Source of the DNA: Uloborus plumipes
Lineage: Eukaryota > Arthropoda > Arachnida > Araneae > Uloboridae
DNA: 64,000 bases
Reading direction: 5' to 3'
Assembly: GCA_038373865.1 (NCBI GenBank)
Contig: JAXGGA010003441.1
Coordinates: forward strand, 1 to 64,000
Shown here: positions 39,672-51,299 of the stretch, piece by piece
Position numbering within the stretch: the stretch's first letter is position 1
Layout of the letters: each line of letters begins with the position of its first letter
Translations under genes and position numbers: made by a program
Notes under the pieces: generated by a model
What the model saw: the letters and a program-made list of their open reading frames with translations, nothing else
Databases searched by the model: none
Told to the model about the DNA's origin: nothing

Positions 39672-40428
39672 CACGTTTCATATTTTTGCTACGCGTATGT
39701 TACACCAAAATATTGTAAAATTTAGTTCAATGTTTTTCTCTGAACACATCGGTACCCTTTTTTGATGCATCATACGACTATTTTTTATAGTTAAGATCAT
39801 CTGACACCTCGTGTAGCATAGATGATCTAACTTACTATAGCGTTGCTAGAACGTGATAAAACGTTTATTTGAACCAAATCAATGTAAGTGTTGCATGCAT
39901 TTTAATAAAAATTACATACACGTGTTTCGAAGCTATTTTTATCTCACAAGTATTTTTTCTCACCGAAAAATCAGTTCTTTATACAATAGATGCCTGTTAA
40001 TTGAATCAGTGGTCTGCTTTAATGAATCAAATCGTCAAAAACAAAACATGATTAAGCTTTATGGAATTAGCTGATTTATTGAATTAACTACTTTATTGAT
40101 TCAAATCTTTAAACAAAACTCTAAATACGTATGAGCAATATTCATTGCAAAGTTGTGCCTTATTTACATATTGTTCTTCAATGTATTTCCTGTTATTGTG
40201 ATTTCCCTTGTATATATGACAAAGATCACGTACAAAAATCATTCTTCGTCATGCGGAAAATTCTTTAGTATTTACCAAAATTCATAACTAATGTCTAGAA
40301 CATTTTATGAATGTACTAAAGAAGCGACTAACTTACCTGTCTGTAGATAAATTCATAGATAGACGACTAGCTAAATAAATAGGTAGATAAATAGATAAAA
40401 TAGATTGCTTAAAAGGTCTTGAACTTAC
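39672..40428. other. Intronic sequence of the VWC gene
   Basis: AT-rich, with ATAGATAGACGACTAGCTAA-type and TAGATAAATAGATAAAAT short repeats near 40340-40405. A second donor-like ACAGGTAAGTTAG reads on the minus strand at about 40335-40347, but no open exon precedes it. Confidence 0.35.
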
Positions 40429-40510
40429 CTTCTAACAGTTGACACATGCATCCTCCAATGAGCCATCCCAAAATTAGGACACCAGCAAAGTAGTACTTCA
40501 TTTTCGTCAT
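40429..40510 (-). CDS. First coding exon with signal peptide (VWC gene)
   Basis: ATG at 40510-40508 or, with the better start context GAAAATG, ATG at 40501-40499. From the latter the peptide is MKYYFAGVLILGWLIGGCMC followed by QLLE, a short basic-aromatic start, a hydrophobic core and small residues before a likely cleavage site: a classical secretory signal peptide. The donor GTAAGTTC (GT at 40428-40427) leaves phase 1. Splicing to the VWC exon at 31159, directly or through 35398, keeps the frame. Upstream, TTTATTTATAG at about 40540-40550 could be the acceptor of a 5' UTR intron. Together these suggest a small secreted VWC protein. Confidence 0.65.
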
Positions 40511-40587
40511 TAATGATGTAGCGAATAATGATGTAACAAAATCTATAAATAAATTTTGAAAATCATTAAATTAAGAAAAATATACTT

Positions 40588-42397
40588 TTAACCCATTAAT
40601 GCCTGACATTTTTTTTTTCAACGATACTTTGTATACTGGTTACAAATAGTGTTTAATGGACAGGAAAAATAGTCAAAAAATTATCATGTAAAAAATAAAA
40701 TTTTTATTTAAGAAAGAAAAATCGTCCCTAAAAAGGGACGCTAGGCACCAAAGGGTACATACTTTTTTACCAAAAATTTTTTTCTGCCTACGATGTAATT
40801 TTGAAAATGACAATTTATAAGAAGAAATAAAAGCGGCAATTAACATAAACTGGGAAGTAGATTCAGAGAACAGGGAAATATTGGTGTTGTTGAGTATGAA
40901 AGTCAGCAAAGCGTTCTGCAAACCTACGTATTGCATTTGCTGCATTCCGATAAGCTCTTTCACTTCAATGGGCACATCTTACCTGAGTCTCATTCAAAGC
41001 AAAAGAACAACTAGCCCCATAATACCTAACTCAATACGGTACTCTTGAGCTCAATGCATTTTGTACAGCAGCTTTTAAAATAAAAACGAAGAACGACTAC
41101 CACCATTTTTTAGAGTGAATCAAAAACTGGTAGTTCCCGATATTTGATGCATGGGATCTTTTTCCCTATGCAACGATTGTACTGAGCAACCATATTTATA
41201 TGGTTCATCAATTTCAATTACTTTCTTTTTGCTGTTGAACAATCGCTTAGCCTTTACAATAGGATGAACTCCATGAAGATTCAATGCAATAGCTATGACA
41301 TTGCTATTATTCCACCGACCCAACGTAATATTATTTTACCTGTCATCGACATTTATTCAAAACTTCCTCTCTTTTCTTTTTTGAACAACGTAACTTTAGT
41401 TCATGAGCATGTTTTAATCCGATTCTTGCACAAAACCTTTCTGAGACAAATAATCACGTAGGAGCGCAAGAGAAGTAAATAAATTGTCACAGTAGAGATC
41501 AAAATTGGCATTCTCAGGGAATTCTGAAATTAAATCTGCAACCTCCCCCCCCCCTTTTCCAAACAACAGACACATATGCAATCCTTGAATTCTTCATCAA
41601 AATGAAATGCTAAGCTTCTGAAACAGCTTAGGGCTTCTTTCCCCCCACCCCCCCCAACAGTCAGACTAAACAATAATAAACACCTAAATACATAATGGAA
41701 AAGTAATTAAATACAACGAATAATTAGTGTTTTAAAGAACTACATTTTTGAAATATCTTTCTTTCAAAATTTACCTTGAGTATTTTTTGTAATTTAAAAA
41801 AAAAGAAGAGAAAATATTTAAGAACGTTGTATAATTAAGTTTATATATTAATTAATTTAATTTAATTAGATTTTTAAAATAAAATAAGTTTTAAAAATGA
41901 CAATTATTATCTGTTTTTCAGTCTAAAAACATTAACTAACTTCTTTTGATATAAATTATAGATTCTAAGCAAAAAATCAGCAACGGTTAAACAATGCAGC
42001 CTTTGGTGCCTAGCGTCCCTTTTTAGGGACGCTCTTAAATTGCTATAAAATCCTAAAAAAATTTAAAATTTACAAAATTGCAAAAAAAGGTAAACTAAAA
42101 CATCGATCAAAGTAGCACATATATCAAACACAGATAGATTTACTTGTTAAGAACTTTAAAAACTTAGCTTTTTGTTCTTGAGACTGTGAACGATGTAATT
42201 TTTGATAAAGATCATAATCAAATGGCTACAGATCACACTTTACAGCGGTTATGTGCTGAAATCTGTTAATACAGAATTGAAGCAATACCAAAGTAATAAT
42301 TGAACACAATTATTTGGTTGAAATGTTCATTTTTCGAAAATTCAGACTCACTTTTTGAACCGTCCCTAAAAAGGGACGCTAGGCATTAATGGGTTAA
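40588..42397 (-). mobile_element. piggyBac-like element, CCCATTAATGCCT ends
   Basis: TTAA at 40588-40591 and 42394-42397 encloses perfect 13-base inverted ends CCCATTAATGCCT and AGGCATTAATGGG. Inner copies of GGGACGCTAGGCA occur at 40735, 42005 (complement) and 42374. It encodes a broken piggyBac transposase on the minus strand. It sits just upstream of the signal-peptide exon. Confidence 0.85.
40673..41630 (-). pseudogene. piggyBac transposase pseudogene, internal and C-terminal parts
   Basis: On the minus strand, FDLYCDNLFTSLALLRDYLS (about 41470-41530) matches the piggyBac block with a catalytic aspartate (usually D NFFTS..L...L). Then RWNNSNVIAIALNLHGVHPI and KAKRLFNSKKKVIEIDEPYK (41320-41200) match the block before the last catalytic aspartate. 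A later frame (40975-40673) holds QNALLTFILNNTN-like C-terminal sequence. Frames are broken several times and the N-terminus is missing, so it is inactive. Confidence 0.7.
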
Positions 42398-43120
42398 CAT
42401 ATCTCGTAAAATATATTTTAAAGCAAAATATCATTTTTATGACTGATAGTTTTTGCCGACTGATAATTTCCTATGATATAAATTACTTAGAATCCAAATA
42501 TCACCAACGGGTATTTTTGCCAAAAATACTTTTAATTAAAAAATAAAAGAAAATAAATCACATTAATCAAATGAAACGACTTCTATTAAAGACAAATAAA
42601 ATTGCCTACGTTAAGAATAAGACTATTTTAAAACTCATTGACCGAACGAAACATCTTAAAGGAACAGCAAAGTATTTTACTGAAAATGATTTATATATTT
42701 AAATCACTTTTTAAATTTTAAAAGAAAAAAAATGTATTACATATCAGTCAAATGAAATATTTTAGCCGATAAATTCACAAAATACAGTGATTAAAAATAT
42801 TTAAAAAGTATATAGCTCACTCCCAGATGCTTGCATTGGTTATTTAAGGGCATCCTTTAAAGGCCAATGTCAATAGCTCAACCGCCCAGAAACGTTCGGC
42901 GGCGAAACATTAACTGACCTCCAAATTGCTACCATTTAACTAAAAAGGGTACATTATGCTTATAACGAGCTCTCTTTCGTTTCCTGTATCTCTGTTACTT
43001 TGCTAAATAGACAACCCTGTTATTACTCGCAGTGCATTCTGACTTACTCCCGCTCTCTCATGTAAGATAGCGGCCTTGAAAATATTTTTACTATTGCAAT
43101 AACCTTCCGCAAGCAAAAAG
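42398..43120. promoter_or_regulatory. Possible promoter and 5' UTR of a divergent gene
   Basis: The last 300 bases are less AT-rich than the surroundings and carry GCATTGGTTATTTAAGGGC (TATA-like) at about 42833 and GCAGTGCATTCTGACTTACT (initiator-like) near 43030, ahead of an ATG at 43121. With the signal-peptide exon starting at 40510 on the other strand, the gap could be a shared control region. This is inference from composition and position only. Confidence 0.25.
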
Positions 43121-43216
43121 ATGACCTATTTCGACAATTATATTTTTTTTTTGATGAAAACGTTGGTGAAATGTGTGAAAATGACTGCATACTACCAGAA
43201 ATGTATGAAAAAGTTG
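43121..43216 (+). CDS. Candidate first coding exon of a plus-strand gene
   Basis: ATG at 43121 (context AAAAAGATGA) begins MTYFDNYIFF and then meets a run of ten T. Beyond the run, the frame shifted by one base reads DENVGEMCENDCILPEMYEK and reaches a donor GTGAGT (GT at 43217-43218) in phase 1. The exon at 46327 has the matching phase. The unshifted frame from the ATG reaches the same donor in phase 0 but then stops inside the 46327 exon. So either the T-run carries a one-base assembly or sequencing error, or the match is accidental. No family is recognised. Confidence 0.3.
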
Positions 43217-43368
43217 GTGAGTAAAATAATAGCTGAGTAGCTTCAATGTCTCCATTGTTTTTCTGGTCTCAAAATGCTCTCTCAGACATTATTTACACAG
43301 CGTACAAGTTTTGGTGATAATAAATACTTAATAAACAATTGTTTCGTTGTTAGGTCCTTTTGCTTTGT

Positions 43369-43784
43369 GTTTGTTTTTATTGTACGTAAATGTCGTTATT
43401 TAAATTAAAAAAGATAAAAGTGTAGAAATATTTATCCCGTTTTAGATTAGCGAATGATTTTTTTTTCTTTCAATTTTACTTAAAGCATTTAAGCCAAATT
43501 TTTAACACTAAAATTTTTAAAATAACTTAAATAATGTAGTACAGTTAATCACCCAAGCTATGTAACCGAAAGTGTGTTTATTTTTTATTGTACGTAAATG
43601 TCGTTATTTAAATTTAAAAAAGATTAAAGTGTTGAAATATTAATCCCGTTTAAGATTAGAGAAGGATTTTTTCTTTCAATTTTACTTAAAGCATTTAAGC
43701 TGAATTTTTAACACTAACATTTATAAAAATAACTTAAATAATGTACTACAGTTAATTACCTAAGTTATTTGACCGGATAGATGA
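43369..43784. repeat. 208-bp tandem duplication
   Basis: TTGTACGTAAATGTCGTTAT occurs at about 43380 and 43588, and the 208 bases after each copy agree with few differences (CCCGTTTTAGATTAG / CCCGTTTAAGATTAG, TTACTTAAAGCATTTAAGC). Confidence 0.8.
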
Positions 43785-43999
43785 TATCGAGCATTCTATA
43801 GAACGCGAGGAGTGAAAAGAAAGCATCGAGTAGAACACCTAGCTTAGACATTGTACAGAATACATAGACATTACATTAGTACGCCAACTTCATAAAAAAT
43901 CGTTAATTTATATATAAACACATTTGCAGAAATTTTCAATATAATTTTCGTTAATTGTAAAATTAAATATTGTTAGGTCGCACAATATAAATTGATATA

Positions 44000-46185
44000 G
44001 GGGAGACCGGGGCAAGATGACGAGCCGGGCAAGATGACGAATTTCGTATTTTTTTCATTTCCAGCTAAGTAGAAGCATCAACTGCTCATTAGAGATTCTT
44101 CTATCCATCCTTCGTTCAGCAATAGTATAAAGTCGCTGAAATCGCCATTTTCAAGACAGTTCTGAAGTTGTTCTGGTTTACCGCTACCGCGATCTAACTT
44201 TTATCCATGTGCAAATAAGCTCTGATGCAAATACAGGTAAGATTTATTGCTTCTCATTAGTATTAATGTGTACCTTAGTTTAAATACTACCTATTTATAT
44301 AAATAAGCACCAAAAAACGCATTTTTTTATAGAAATAAATACGAATCCTTCAAAAATGGCAGTCTGGGGCAAGATGACGAAACGAAACACGGGGCAAGAT
44401 GACGAGCTCGTCATCTTGCCCCATGTTTCGGAATTTATGAAACTCACTATGTTGCCCCTTCTATAAAGTTCTTTAAATGCTTATTTATAGTTATACTCAT
44501 ATATATACTAATGTATATAATAATATATTATACTAAGTCCCTCATACCCCCACCCCTCTTCCAAAGAGCAAACTAATTGTTTGTTAATGATACATATAAT
44601 GACATTTCAGATATGGTTCGACAATACAAGAAGAAATCCTCAAGAGGAGAATGGAGCAAAGATTCTATGTTGCCCATGGTAATATAAGCTGCCCATGGTA
44701 GTCAGTCCTACAGTATTCAGAAGAGTTTCAAAGATTATTTCAGCAGAGAGAGGAAGGAATGTAACAATAATTTGTTGCATAAGTGCCACTGACTTTTACC
44801 TGCCACCTTTTATGATTTTTGCCAGAAAACGAATGCGCCCTAAACTTATCGAGAAAGCCCCACCAAGAACTGTAGGTCACTGTAGTGATAATGGCTGGAG
44901 TAATGAGGATACTTTTTTTCTCTTTTTTGCGGCACTTTTACCAACACGTAAAATCAAACAAAGAATCTCCTGTTCTGTTGATCATTGATAATCATAAATC
45001 CCACATAACTTTGCAGGCTATATTATATTGCAGAGAAAAATTCATTATCATTTTTGGGTCTCCACCCTCTTGATGTGGCAATTTTCGGCAACTATATGGT
45101 CACTCATCCAGGGCAGACCATCACAGATAAAAATGTTGGTGAACTTTTGAGCATATCTTACTTTAAAGCCGCTACAATTGCAAATGCCGTTCAAGGTTTT
45201 CAAGAATGTTGGATCGAGCCGCAACGATCATGATTTCGCTGCTTCAAAAACCTGTTAAAGAGAGAACTGAAAATAATAGTGCCAACCCCCAGACCCTGTT
45301 AGTAAAAAACCACATATAAAAGATCCAGTAGATACAGAATTGATGACAAATTCTCATTCCAGTGCAGAAAAGAAGAGTTTGAGTGTTTTTGATTTAAAGC
45401 CGTTGCCAAAAGCACTACAATGTGGCAAAAAAAGAAAAAACAAAAAAAAAAAAAGAGTTTAAGTATCTTTACGAGCTCACCCGCCAAAAAACTGCTAGAA
45501 GAAAGCGCCAAGCAGAAAGAGAAAAAGGATTGCCTAAAAAAACAGAGGACAGAAGAACGTGAAGCAAAAAAAGGAGTAAGAAAACTCAAACTTTGTTTCT
45601 TTAGCCCGAAGTCAGAAAAAATCAGGCATGGCAACCCAGTGGCATCAACTTCAATGGATGGTGTAATAAGATGTTCTGCTTGTAAAGAGGAATATTGTGA
45701 TCGTCCAACAGAAAAATGGATCCACTGCTGTGAATGCCAAGAGTGGTGGCATGAGGACTTTTCCAATTTTGAAAATGGCATTTTTATTTGCGACTATTGT
45801 TAGCTGCACTACTAAACCCTTGTATATATACATTACTTTACAATGCTTAATTTAATGCTTTCTCAGATATAGAAACCCATTTATCATTTGTTAAACCATG
45901 TAACGTATTTAAAAGATAAAAATGTTGCGCCTTTTATAGAGTCGTCATCTTGCCCCAAGGCGAAAGTCATCTTGCCCCGGTACTGGGGCAAGATGACGAA
46001 TTGTTAAAGTTATGAAAACATAAGAAAATCATACCTTTTTTTTAATTTCAAAAAATAATTGGTAATATATTTTAGAATACAAAGGACTACTCTAACGCCT
46101 CATATAAAAATAATTTTACCATCCTTGAAAATGAGTGAATAATAAGCAACGATTCTTAGCATCGTCATCTTGCCCCGGTCTCCCC
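44000..46185 (+). mobile_element. Pogo-like element with transposase remains
   Basis: Inverted ends GGGGAGACCGGGGCAAGATG and complement ending 46185, TA on both sides. GGGGCAAGATGACGA is repeated near both ends (44001-44041, 44369, 44391-44424 as an inverted pair, 45942-45996, 46162). A donor-like ACAGGTAAGA at about 44234 and acceptor TTTCAG ending about 44610 suggest a 5' UTR intron before the transposase ATG. The interior carries a deleted DDE transposase. The element lies in the intron between the candidate exons at 43121 and 46327. Confidence 0.85.
44613..45803 (+). pseudogene. Pogo/Tigger-type DDE transposase with PHD-like finger, deleted
   Basis: ATG at 44613 opens VRQYKKKSSRGEWSKDSM, the usual start of pogo-type proteins. 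A deletion then removes the CENP-B-like DNA-binding domain and first catalytic aspartate. The frame resumes at 44695 with AERGRNVTIICCISATDFYL and CSDNGWSNEDTFF, shifts near 44935 to HVKSNKESPVLLIIDNHKSH (second aspartate), and again to SPPSS/LDVAIFGNYMVTHPGQ (third). The final frame to 45803 contains CSACKEEYCDRP, WIHCCECQEWWHEDF and FICDYC, a C4HC3 PHD-like zinc finger. Normally it would cut and paste the element at TA sites; this copy is dead. Confidence 0.8.
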
Positions 46186-46326
46186 TACTCTTCTTTTAAT
46201 ATGTTTGTCGATGCTGGTGCAAAACAAATACTTTGTTGTCAATATACTCTTGGAGGGTGGAGAGAAATGTTGCTTACAATAACTTCAATATTAAATACTT
46301 GATTCTGTTTTTTTTTTTTTTTTCAG

Positions 46327-46398
46327 AATCTGCAATGCAGAGTTTCCCTTATGGGCAATTCTCTGTAAACTCGTCATTTTCCATACCTAATTGTCCGG
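46327..46398 (+). CDS. Candidate internal host exon (phase 1-1)
   Basis: A strong acceptor (long T tract then CAG at 46324-46326) and a donor GTATGT (46399) enclose 72 bases. Only one of three frames is open, giving SAMQSFPYGQFSVNSSFSIP then NCPG, phase 1 on both sides. The other two frames contain stops. Its entry phase matches the donor at 43216. The peptide resembles a low-complexity region of a regulatory protein, but no family is recognised. Splice signals are directly visible; gene membership is inference. Confidence 0.45.
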
Positions 46399-48071
46399 GT
46401 ATGTTTTTTTTAATGTTCATATAATATTAATAATATTGCTCTGGAAACGAATCTATTACTTTGTTTCGAAAGAGGGTCAATTAAAGTTTGTTTTTCTGAT
46501 AAACCACAATAGGGGGTAAATCCCCTGCCTATGCAGGGGACTGTGCCAGGGGATTGTATTGCACTTTGTTGCGTAATATCTGCAAAGTAATTTGAATATA
46601 ATTAGTTACGAAATTACCTATAAATTTAGGCACAAATTGTGGATATAACTAATACGTTTCCTAATTAAAATTATTAACATTGAAAAAATCCCTTCCCAGT
46701 GGAATGTTTTCGCAACGGCCCAGACCCAGATGCATACTTTCATCACAAATGTGGCTCTCGAACTAAAAAAAGTAGCGTTTCAACACCGTTCTCGGCAATT
46801 TTGGCAAATTCACACTGACTACTTTAAATTTCAAGCCGAAAAACATTGCAAGATTAACAGATTTTTTCTATTGTAGCTTTAATTTTGTGGCCGTGGACTA
46901 TTTCAAAAAACTCTGGACAGAACTTACATGACAGTTTTAAGTTTTAGAAATACGTAATGAGACCTTATTTCATGAAAAAGATATAGTTGCATTATTCTAT
47001 TTTTAGATATTAGTTGACGGGCTCGGGTGTAAATAATGGTAACTACATTTTTAAAATCAAAGGTATGGCTTGTGAAAATTTCGAAAAATTACTGCAGGAA
47101 ATATTTTGATTTTAAAAAGAAAGTGCATGTGCGTAGGTACATTATTAAGGGATGTGGTTACCCCTAAACCCTGTAATATTTCTGTTCATATGCCCACGTA
47201 CCATTGTTTTCACCAAATGATTCGAGTTTTACAATTTTGTCAGATACCACTATTTACGCCCGAGCCCTTCAATTGCCAAATGTATGTAGTGTTAATAGGT
47301 TTCAGAAATATTGGCTTTAAGTGTTAGACTGTAGGATTGAGACAGCCAGGGGACTGTGTTTTTGGTGCTTAGATAATTTCTAGAAAAAAAAAATGTTATA
47401 GCTCCAAATACAATTGGGCTGCAAAGTTTTAATACTTTTCTTGTATTAAGAGCAATAATTACTTCATTACATTTTATTACTTTAAAAATACTCTTTCCGT
47501 ACAGCCAATTACGAGTTTAAAGAGAATCGCCCTTATACAATAACTTCAAATTTAACGCATTCATTGAAATCTTAGAAAATAGAAATCAAATTGAAACGTA
47601 TAAACTGTAAGTTACTTGGTATTTTTATGAAACGGTAATTGAAAAAGTCTAGGATTGACAATTGAGGGCACACTGATGACGTTCGCCATATTACATGCAA
47701 AGAATTAATCTTTTTTTTCTTCACATAAACTCCTAATAAAACAGTAAATACTCATTGGCAATCTGCGAAAATGTTTACCACCACAGTGATATAACAAATA
47801 CTTCGTATCAGTTACTCTTCAGAGGCAACGTCTAAACTCTCTCAGCATACGTGTAGTAGTAATTTTCTATAGCCTTACTGAATTTCCATTAATAATTACC
47901 TACGCCGTCCAGTTTGAAAGCAAGGCTTATTTTTCGAGAAGGTAATTACGTCTTTGGTATGCTATGCCCATTAACTGCGACATTATTGGTGAAATGATTC
48001 AGGAAATTGAACCTTTCCCTGGGCAGGATGAAGTCACTGAATAAATTTACCTTCTTTTATTATTGATTTTC
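46399..48071. other. Unassigned, with one coding-like remnant
   Basis: A hairpin-like GGGTAAATCCCCTGCCTATG / GGGGATT stretch lies at 46512-46556. At 47952-48044 a plus-strand frame (between stops) reads AMPINCDIIGEMIQEIEPFP then GQDEVTE and TAA; it looks coding-like, but is short and unmatched. Confidence 0.3.
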
Positions 48072-49108
48072 GTTAAGAGCAAGAATCTGAGAAACTGTCA
48101 CGCCTAGCATTATGAGGTGATTCATGACCTCTCTGATTTTCTCCCAAAAATTACCAAATGTTTATTATCTTATTTAAAGACCAAATCCAGAATGTTTTGC
48201 TCTAAAGTTGAGTTGTTTAGTTTTTATGGATCCCTAAAGATGAAGGTGCGGCATCAAAAATTAAGCGGATTTTCAAAACATGGAAGTTGCCGTGAACCAA
48301 AACTCTTACCAGGAACTGTTTAACTCCAATTTTCTTTTAGTATATGGAATATAGAAGGTTGAAACTTTACAAAATGAATGTTAAATTTGTGGTAAGTTGT
48401 TGCCGTAAGGTCAGTGAAGGCCCTTAAAACAAGGCATTTTTGACGTTTTTTAGCGTTTTTGAAGTCCAAAAACAGCTTTTACATTTCAGTTGGCACGGCA
48501 AAAGTAGTGTCGTTTGAAAGACCAATGTAAGCACTTTAAAATAATGTATAAATAGCCGAGGAAAGTTCAACGTGCTTTTTTAGTTGTGTAAGGCCGAAAT
48601 ATGAAAAATGTCATATTTTACCGACATTCAAACGGTCATAACTTCCTCTGCCAACAACATGTTGAAATATTTTTTTTGCCAATGTCATACTCTATTCTTT
48701 GTCTTAACAGAACAGGTGAGTCCTTTGAGGCTTCCTTCCTAAAAAACGTCAAAAATGCCTTGTTTTGAAGGCCTTTACTGACCTTACGGCAACAACTTAC
48801 CACAAATTTAACATTCATTTTGTAAAGTTTCAACCTTCTATATTCCATATACAAAAAGAAAATTGGAGTGAAACAGTTCCTGGTAAGAGTTTTGGTTCAC
48901 GGCAACTTCCATGTCTTGAAAATCCGCTTAATTTTTGATGCCGCACCTTCATCTTTAGGGATCCATAAAAACTAAACAACTCAACTTTAGAGCAAAACAT
49001 TCTGGATTTGATCTTTCGTTAAGATAATAAACATTTGGTAATTTTTGGGAGAAAATCTGAGAGGTCATGAATCACAGGCGTGACACTCTCTCAGATTCTT
49101 GCTCTTAA
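48072..49108. mobile_element. TTAA-bounded foldback element
   Basis: Left end TTAAGAGCAAGAATCTGAGA is the exact complement of the right end. Arms of about 400 bases pair almost perfectly (for example GGTAAGTTGTTGCCGTAAGG against CCTTACGGCAACAACTTACC), with a loop at about 48470-48745. The frames at 48117-48323 and 48636-48854 are arm sequence. It may have used a TTAA target, or TTAA may be part of the ends. Confidence 0.8.
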
Positions 49109-49142
49109 TGCCTATTTTGCGCATCTGAGATTCCTCATACAT

Positions 49143-49593
49143 CATGAGAACAGGGCCGCCGTTTGGGGGGGGGGTATACTGGACCTTTAGTACCGGGACC
49201 CGGAGCTTTGGGGGGCCCGTAAGGTTATGAACATGTTTTTCCCATTTTAGTGTCAATAATTTCATTAAAAAAAATCTCGCTTTCCATTGCCGATTCTCAA
49301 TATGAAACAATTGCTTGTACAAACACTAATGAATGAAACACGCTTGCGCAGAGGAAATTGCATCGCTTTTTAAAATCATCTGGCGACACAAATAACGTGA
49401 AAATAAAATCAGGCGCGCACTTTCGTAACCAAAAAAAAAAATTTTTTTTTCGCTTTTTTTTTTTTTACAATTGCAAATATGCTGAAAGACAGCATTAAAA
49501 TATGCAATTTGGGGGGGGGGGGGGGTTGCATGGGGGCCCGGCATTAAAATTGGTACCGGCCCCCATCGCTGGTAGCGGCGGCCCTGGGTGAGA
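49143..49593. mobile_element. hAT-type MITE, CAGGGCCGCCG ends
   Basis: Ends CAGGGCCGCCG (49151) and CGGCGGCCCTG (ending 49585) are perfect inverted repeats with long G-runs just inside. Flanking octamers CATGAGAA and GGTGAGAG agree at five of eight positions, a possibly decayed duplication. It has no coding capacity. Confidence 0.6.
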
Positions 49594-51299
49594 GTGAGCA
49601 CGGAGCGATTTTTAAGACATCAGTATCACAAATTGCTTATGCATAGAAGGAAATACTAAGAAGGAAATACTAATGTGCCCACAAGGGCGAATCTAGGAAT
49701 TTTCAAAGGAAGGGCAATTGGTCTTTATAACTTACTTTTATTATGTATACTGGTTCACAAATATTAATCACAAAAGTTTCGTACTTGAATTCCGAAATAT
49801 TTCTGGGGGAGAGGCCCAAACCTTCTTCCCCCAACATTTAAAACTTGTCTAAAAAGTTTTTTTGAGTTTCAGCATCGCGAGAGAAAAACTACCGGTGTGG
49901 AGAGGTCCTCAAAAAAGGGGGCGATCACCTCCATCGCCCCTCCCTTGTATCCGTCCTTGTGTGCCCTTTAATGATACTCCCCTAACATATGTAGACTTTA
50001 TATAGAGTTTTATACTAAACTGATTTTTAGCTGAAATGCTTATTCGTATTTATTTACAATGAACATTACAAGATATTTGATTGGAATATTTTCGATGAGC
50101 ATATACTAATCAGTATTAAGATCCTTATTTTTTGATCGAAGTAATTTAAATTTTTGAGCAAGTTAAATAATACACAACAAGAGAAAATTACCTGTATTTT
50201 CGTGTTTGCATACTAATTTTTCTTATTTTTGCAGTTACTAATTGATATACATTTTTATGAAATTTGAGTTGCAGAGAAAACGTTCAATATTAGCAATGTT
50301 GATAAACGAAATATTTTTATTCTAAATTAGAATTATATTTTCAAATAACTAAGAAACAGTTTACGTGAAAAATATTCTGTTTTATCTTTTAAGTGATGAA
50401 ATAATAAGGCTTGTTTAGTTGAGTATTATTTAGATAACTAAATTCTTTTTAAAAAGTTGGGACCGACAAAATATTTTATCGCTGCATTTCCATGAAAATT
50501 TGTAAAAAGAACTGAATTATCATTAAAAAAAAGCAAGTTACTATTCATACAAATTATTTTTAACTGAAATTTTCAAACCTAATTTTTAACTGAGAAATAT
50601 AAATTTCAAAATAGAACTTTCAAAATTAGCTGAAAGCATCGTTCTTAGCATAGACACAATTGAAGCAAAACAAATGCTTTTATGAAGGAGAGGGTAAGAA
50701 ACAATAATAAAAATTAATTAAATAAAAAAAAATGTCAGAAAGATTTCTCACATTGTTGAAGATCAAAATGCTAGATGAATAATTATAAAGGGAAGTTTTT
50801 TCCTGGCATATTACACTGCATATTAAGCAGTCAGAACTTTTTAGACAGTCTTCTCCCTGAAAACTTATATTTAATCGTTTTTAATTATTTGTTTTTATCA
50901 AAAGTAAAAATTATGACGTGATAAAGCAGGATGAAAAACATTAATTTTTCTTCAAGCACTAAATTAAGCTTTTGCATTGTTATTGATCAAATGCATGAAT
51001 TTTGAATACTGTAACGTGAGCATAAAATGTGAGATGTGGGAGTATAACTCTTTTTTTTTTGTTTATTTATTTTGCTGCTTCAGCTTGAATAAACATATCT
51101 CTCATTAAAAAAGGAGGCGTCTCCCTTCCCCTCTCTGTCTTTTGTCAACAACGTTTAAGATCGTCCTATATTTCGTTCTAAAGGGCTTAAACTTTTGTTT
51201 CCGACGGAGAGTTCTTAAAAATTCCTGCCCTAACATCATTGAAAGTCAACTGAAATAACGCTTTTCGAATATTTGTCTGTCCTCTTAAAATTATCATGA
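49594..51299. other. Unassigned intergenic sequence
   Basis: Contains GGGCGAATCTAGGAATTTTC at about 49685, similar to the GGCGGATCCAGAAACTTTTC start at 34366, so remains of that repeat are likely to about 49970. The rest is AT-rich with no gene seen. Confidence 0.3.

Noticed and set aside
40335..40428. A second GTAAGT donor after the signal-peptide exon
   Set aside because: Reading through the first donor meets a stop after a few codons, so an extended exon is not coding.
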